From: an uncultured Spirochaetales bacterium
Lineage (GTDB): Bacteria; UBP6; UBA1177
Length of the DNA: 8,142 nucleotides
Direction: 5' to 3'
Assembly (NCBI GenBank): GCA_902780365.1
Contig: CACZFE010000070.1
Span: forward strand, 1 to 8,142
The notes under the pieces are model-generated. The model had not been told where the DNA came from. It saw nothing but the letters and a program-made list of their open reading frames with translations, and made no database searches. Positions 5,339 through 8,142 of this stretch are shown one piece after another. The translations under genes and the position numbers were made by a program. How positions within the stretch are numbered: the first letter of the stretch is position 1; every line of letters begins with the position of its first letter.

Positions 5339-6193
5339 CTACAGACATGAAAAATTCGAGTTGACATTTTCAGCGCACCATTCGTCGCTTTCGCAGTTTT
5401 TCATTTTGCACTGCCGGTTTTCGCATATATAAATTTCCTCAGAATACACCATATTCCCGCAGTCAGCAGCAGTCTCGCATGGAATATTGCAAATATTAAG
5501 AGTTTTGCCGGAATATTCCTGCGTCAGACACTTGTAATCGCTTGAACTCATCGTGGCTTCACACTCTGAATCGCTGTTGCATCCGGTATAAACACACAAT
5601 CCGCTTTCGCACTTGTAGTTGTCTAAATCGTAGGCATACTGCGTTGAGCCCGCTTCGCAAAGATTATTGCAGTCTGCCGCACTAGAGCACGCCGGCGTGC
5701 ATTCCGGATAACCGTAAGCTCCGTTTGGGTTGCAGCGGTAAACCCTGCCGGTCGCCTCAGTGACAGCACCGTACACCTCGTCACATTCGGTATCGCTCAG
5801 GCAGCCGAGATAAACACACTTGTGATTTTCGCACTTGTAGTTGTCTTCATCGTTTGTAGCGTTTGATTCCCCCTGAATACAGTCGGAAACTGTTGTGCAG
5901 GCATACTGGCAGAACTTTTCGGCCGCAGGCTCTTCATCCGGCTCCTGTTCTTCCGGTTTTGTATCATCGTCCGGTGTTTCAGAAGGTTCTGCAGGCTCGG
6001 TCTCGTCAGGCGTTTCCGCCGAATCTGTCGTGTCTCCCGTATCAGCCGGTTCCTGATTTTCCGAAGTATCGGCTGAATCAGCCTGGTCGCCCGGTTTTTC
6101 CTGATTTTCAGACTCAGCCGGAGCCGGATCATCACCGCATGAAATGGCAAATATGAACATTAAACCCAATAAAAACAATACTTTTTTCATCAT
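5339..6193 (-). CDS. Cys-rich repeat lipoprotein with acidic tether
   Basis: 284 residues, function unknown. Residues 1-19 form a lipoprotein signal (MMKKVLFLL..., AISC with lipidated Cys19; +2 Gly). Residues 20-93 are a Glu/Asp/Pro/Ser/Thr-rich disordered tether. Residues 95-283 hold three cysteine modules following C-x3-C-x5-C-x(11-19)-C-x4-C-x4-C-x5-C-x(9-16)-C, with 8, 9 and 8 Cys (95-154, 165-222, 235-283; the extra one is Cys179). Shared text includes DNYKCE...CVY-x-GC and (T/A)-x-x-DC. The even count per module suggests four disulfides each in an oxidising compartment, probably the cell surface. The start overlaps the CAP gene stop by four bases (ATGA); a second ATG follows at once (6190) and could be used instead. 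There is no strong Shine-Dalgarno, so translation probably depends on coupling. Similar Cys-rich lipoproteins are familiar from deltaproteobacterial and myxobacterial genomes; ligand unknown. Confidence 0.85.
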   Translation of the reverse strand: MMKKVLFLLGLMFIFAISCGDDPAPAESENQEKPGDQADSADTSENQEPADTGDTTDSAETPDETEPAEPSETPDDDTKPEEQEPDEEPAAEKFCQYACTTVSDCIQGESNATNDEDNYKCENHKCVYLGCLSDTECDEVYGAVTEATGRVYRCNPNGAYGYPECTPACSSAADCNNLCEAGSTQYAYDLDNYKCESGLCVYTGCNSDSECEATMSSSDYKCLTQEYSGKTLNICNIPCETAADCGNMVYSEEIYICENRQCKMKNCESDEWCAENVNSNFSCL

Positions 6194-7401
6194 TTCAACT
6201 CAAACCAATATTGATAAAATTCCGAATTGTTGTTGATCATAACGTTTGAAACCGTGACGTTGTATTTCACGTTCGGCTTGATCCCTTCGGCATACCAGCG
6301 CAGATTGTTGGGAACACCATAACCGTCTGTATCGTAATCGATATTTTTCACTTTCATGGTTTTATTGTTCGGGTCTATTATCGCAATCGTAGCAGTTGCA
6401 AAATTGATGTTTGTTCCGTTGTGAATTTTGCTGTTCCTGTCACTTATCACAGTAAACGACATCATGACGTTGTCGTTGTAGAGCTCGGCCGGATAGTTCT
6501 CAAAAGGATATGCGACAAATTTAATGTCGGTATCGGAAATATCCTGCTGGTCGTTCGGATCGTCTCTGTTTATAACTCTTATAGCCGAACCGAGAACAAA
6601 ATGTCCCGCGCCGTCGGAGTAGTCTGCACGTCCGAACGCAATTGTCGCAAGCCACGGATCAATAAGCCACCGTCTGTGTCCGAGCGTTGTCGGCGGAACT
6701 TCGTTTTCTTCGGTCATGAAACCGTCAACTATTTCCGCACTGTCTGTTGCAGAAAGATCGTAATTCGTTGCCGTGGCCAGACTTATATTGCTCGAATAAC
6801 AACCGTCGTAAGCCACCTGAGACCAGCATTTCCATGACTTCTCCGGCGTGTGGCTGAGCTGTTTGTTTGCCGCGATAACTAGAGCACACTCGCCCGTTAT
6901 TTCATCATAAGCGTCACTGTATTGAACAGGTTTCAGCTTGTGTATCGCACGGAGATAGTTGATTCTGTTCAGAACTTTCAGCTTTTCACTGTCTGACGGA
7001 ATTCCGGAAGTGCACTTTGCAACATTGGGTTCAAGCGCATAAATCCCGTCTTCCACCTGGTTTTCATCAGGTTTGTCCTGATTTTCATCGGGATTTTCAC
7101 CGTTATCATCATCTGAAACCGGGGTTTCGTTTCCGTCATCGTCGTTTTCCGGTTCTGAATCTTCATCGTTTGCGGCATCATCGTCTTTCGATTCGCTCGA
7201 GTCGTTTGAATTGTTGTTGCCACCGCCGCCGGGCATCGGAGCTTCGTCAGGACGTTCTATCTTCTCGTGGTCTTCATCCGCTGTTTCGTAAGGTTCTTCG
7301 TCCACATCATCAAAACCGCCGTAAATATTCTCTTTATTATTATTGCTGCATGCTGCGAAGAAAACTAAAACAAAAAAAGTCGCAAAAAATACTTTCTTCA
7401 T
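6190..7401 (-). CDS. CAP (SCP/PR1-like) domain lipoprotein with acidic tether
   Basis: 403 residues. Residues 1-18 are a lipoprotein signal (MKKVFFATFF..., FAAC with lipidated Cys18; +2 Ser). Residues 19-118 are an extreme Asp/Glu/Asn-rich, Gly/Ser-containing linker. The CAP domain runs from about 140 to 278: LNRINYLRAIHKLKPV at 144-159 (helix 1), QLSH at 181-184 with the first conserved His, and GHRRWLIDPWLATIAFG at 241-257 with the second conserved His242 and the bacterial-type GHRRWLxDP signature. Cys130, Cys172, Cys192 and Cys201 could form disulfides. Residues 290-403 form a beta-rich tail (VAYPFENYPAE, then VKYNVTVSNV) that may be an Ig-like fold. CAP proteins are secreted and variously bind lipids or act at envelopes; the substrate here is unknown. 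The start at 7401 is chosen because GGAGGAG (7405-7411) precedes it and the signal peptide begins there; an in-frame ATG at 7425 lies upstream of that site. It is the first gene of a four-gene cluster ending at manC. Confidence 0.85.
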   Translation of the reverse strand: MKKVFFATFFVLVFFAACSNNNKENIYGGFDDVDEEPYETADEDHEKIERPDEAPMPGGGGNNNSNDSSESKDDDAANDEDSEPENDDDGNETPVSDDDNGENPDENQDKPDENQVEDGIYALEPNVAKCTSGIPSDSEKLKVLNRINYLRAIHKLKPVQYSDAYDEITGECALVIAANKQLSHTPEKSWKCWSQVAYDGCYSSNISLATATNYDLSATDSAEIVDGFMTEENEVPPTTLGHRRWLIDPWLATIAFGRADYSDGAGHFVLGSAIRVINRDDPNDQQDISDTDIKFVAYPFENYPAELYNDNVMMSFTVISDRNSKIHNGTNINFATATIAIIDPNNKTMKVKNIDYDTDGYGVPNNLRWYAEGIKPNVKYNVTVSNVMINNNSEFYQYWFELK

Positions 7402-7404
7402 GCA

Positions 7405-7411
7405 CTCCTCC
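7405..7411 (-). promoter_or_regulatory. Shine-Dalgarno GGAGGAG deciding the CAP lipoprotein start
   Basis: GGAGGAG on the minus strand, with its GGAGG core 5 bases before the ATG at 7401. This position makes the upstream in-frame ATG at 7425 improbable. Confidence 0.8.
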
Positions 7412-7426
7412 ACCAAAAAACGCATT

Positions 7427-7435
7427 ATTATAGCA
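7427..7435 (-). promoter_or_regulatory. Extended -10 promoter upstream of the CAP lipoprotein
   Basis: On the minus strand the sequence reads TGCTATAAT: perfect TATAAT (7432 to 7427) with TG plus one base before it. No clear -35 box lies upstream, only an A/T-rich tract of T residues. Transcription would start near 7420, leaving a leader of about 20 nt. It lies in the 59-bp gap after the beta-barrel gene, so the four downstream genes can be transcribed separately from the barrel gene. I see no convincing terminator hairpin in this gap. Confidence 0.6.
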
Positions 7436-7460
7436 GAATTAAAAAAAATTAACAGTTAAA

Positions 7461-8142
7461 TTACATCCCTACATTGAAATAGAAACTGACGTCGTGTCCG
7501 TCGGTGAACCCGTAACCCGTTCCGAAAGTCCACATCACGGGAGCACGGTAGACGATGTAAGTCAGCAGCCTGATCTCAAAGCCTGTGGAAGCCGAAAAAT
7601 GACCTTTGAAAACTGAAACATCGTCCGAAACTGTTCCAACATCAAAGAAAACAGCTCCCTGAATATTGCGGAACATCAGCGGAAACGCACCGAGATTGCT
7701 TTCAAGCGAAACGATGTGAAAAACAAGTTCGTTACTTGACAAAAAGGCGTGATGACCTTCCGCCGTCGCCGAATTGAAGCCGCGAAGGAGCAGCGAATAT
7801 GAGTTCCTGCCGATAAAATTGTTGAAACTGGTTATTTTGAAGTCTTCTTCAGCACCAGTCACAGCAAATTCGTCATCTGAAAACAAGTCAATATAAAATG
7901 AATTTTTCGTCACGAATCCCACTTTTCCGCTTTTTGAAAGGAGAAAACTCAAAGTTATCTGCGGCGCGAATGTCAGTTCCTCGTTTTTAGTTAGGAAAAG
8001 TTTTGAAAAAACAACAGGTGCTGAAAACGAAAAATTGTTCATCGGCTCGCTCAAGAAACGGCTTGACGAATTGAAATTGAGGTTGAAAGTATAATTCAAG
8101 CCGAAACTCAAAATCACGTCATCTTCGTCGTTCGCCTTCTCC
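7461..8142 (-). CDS. Outer-membrane beta-barrel protein (Omp85/BamA-like C-terminal domain), 5' end missing
   Basis: The last 226 residues of a protein whose frame is open to the window edge. The GTG at 8117 is in frame, but no start need lie there because an open acidic stretch (EKANDEDD) precedes it. The sequence alternates polar and hydrophobic residues in about ten-residue strands with aromatic girdles and no hydrophobic helix, as in a transmembrane beta-barrel. LLRGF at 7776-7790 matches the (V/L)RG(F/Y) motif of the Omp85 loop L6. It is followed, as in that family, by a strand with NELVFHI, then GAVFFDVGTVSDD, then SASTGFEIRLL. The C-terminus is SFYFNVGM, ending in Met where a terminal Phe is usual for BAM recognition. 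It could be a BamA/TamA paralogue, a patatin- or TolB-like protein with a fused surface-antigen barrel, or another Omp85 member; the missing N-terminal domain would decide. Confidence 0.7.
   Translation of the reverse strand, partial: EKANDEDDVILSFGLNYTFNLNFNSSSRFLSEPMNNFSFSAPVVFSKLFLTKNEELTFAPQITLSFLLSKSGKVGFVTKNSFYIDLFSDDEFAVTGAEEDFKITSFNNFIGRNSYSLLLRGFNSATAEGHHAFLSSNELVFHIVSLESNLGAFPLMFRNIQGAVFFDVGTVSDDVSVFKGHFSASTGFEIRLLTYIVYRAPVMWTFGTGYGFTDGHDVSFYFNVGM

Noticed and set aside
5797..6150. An Arg-rich minus-strand frame inside the Cys-rich lipoprotein gene
   Set aside because: It is an out-of-frame reading of the acidic tether codons; the main frame has a signal peptide and ordered cysteine modules.
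7017..7433. A His/Arg-rich plus-strand frame opposite the CAP lipoprotein linker
   Set aside because: Its odd composition is simply the antisense of the Asp/Glu/Asn-rich linker.
7436..7460. Possible terminator after the beta-barrel gene (TTAACTGTTAA followed by T residues)
   Set aside because: The palindrome would leave a one-base loop and only five pairs, so it is not a credible hairpin.
1..8142. CRISPR arrays, tRNA or rRNA genes, transposases, attachment sites
   Set aside because: I looked for spaced direct repeats, cloverleaf or conserved rRNA segments and transposase-like proteins and saw none. The recA joint has no insertion-sequence ends or target duplication that I can see.

Overview
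The window looks like a piece of a Gram-negative bacterial chromosome or metagenomic contig of moderate GC. It carries three lipoprotein signal peptides, an outer-membrane beta-barrel C-terminus, good Shine-Dalgarno sequences and TATAAT-type promoters. Lipoproteins with long Asp/Glu/Asn/Pro-rich tethers and C-x3-C-x5-C modules recall Myxococcota or other deltaproteobacterial-like lineages, but I cannot fix the taxon from sequence alone.

Layout. (1) Positions 1 to about 357 are an internal fragment of recA on the plus strand, AT-rich (about 38% GC by hand count over 1-340) and resembling alphaproteobacterial RecA. It stops abruptly about 119 codons in. (2) At about 343-357 it meets, tail to tail, the truncated 3' end of a GH57 glycosidase gene on the minus strand (about 51% GC over the adjoining 240 bases). 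Both genes break at the same point, so this is a chimeric joint, either an assembly artefact or a real rearrangement. (3) glgC (ADP-glucose pyrophosphorylase) lies 3 bp upstream of the GH57 gene and forms a glycogen/alpha-glucan operon with it, driven by an extended -10 promoter. (4) Diverging from glgC is a 78-residue Ala/Glu/Pro repeat lipoprotein with its own promoter and a textbook UUCG-loop terminator. (5) Converging on that terminator is a tight minus-strand cluster, in transcription order: an Omp85-like beta-barrel (5' end beyond the window), a CAP-domain lipoprotein, a Cys-rich repeat lipoprotein, a protein with a mannose-6-phosphate isomerase type II-like cupin, and manC (mannose-1-phosphate guanylyltransferase). 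The last four overlap or are 10 bp apart and have an extended -10 promoter directly upstream.

How the genes fit together. glgC and the GH57 gene belong to storage-glucan metabolism. In the second cluster manC makes GDP-mannose, the donor for surface glycans. Its coupling to two acidic-tethered surface-type lipoproteins and a neighbouring outer-membrane barrel suggests a cell-envelope module, although the role of the lipoproteins is unknown. The most distinctive items are the regular 8-cysteine module lipoprotein, the cupin with an altered metal site and an unrecognised N-terminal half, and their unusual co-operonic arrangement. The recA joint should be treated first as a possible artefact.
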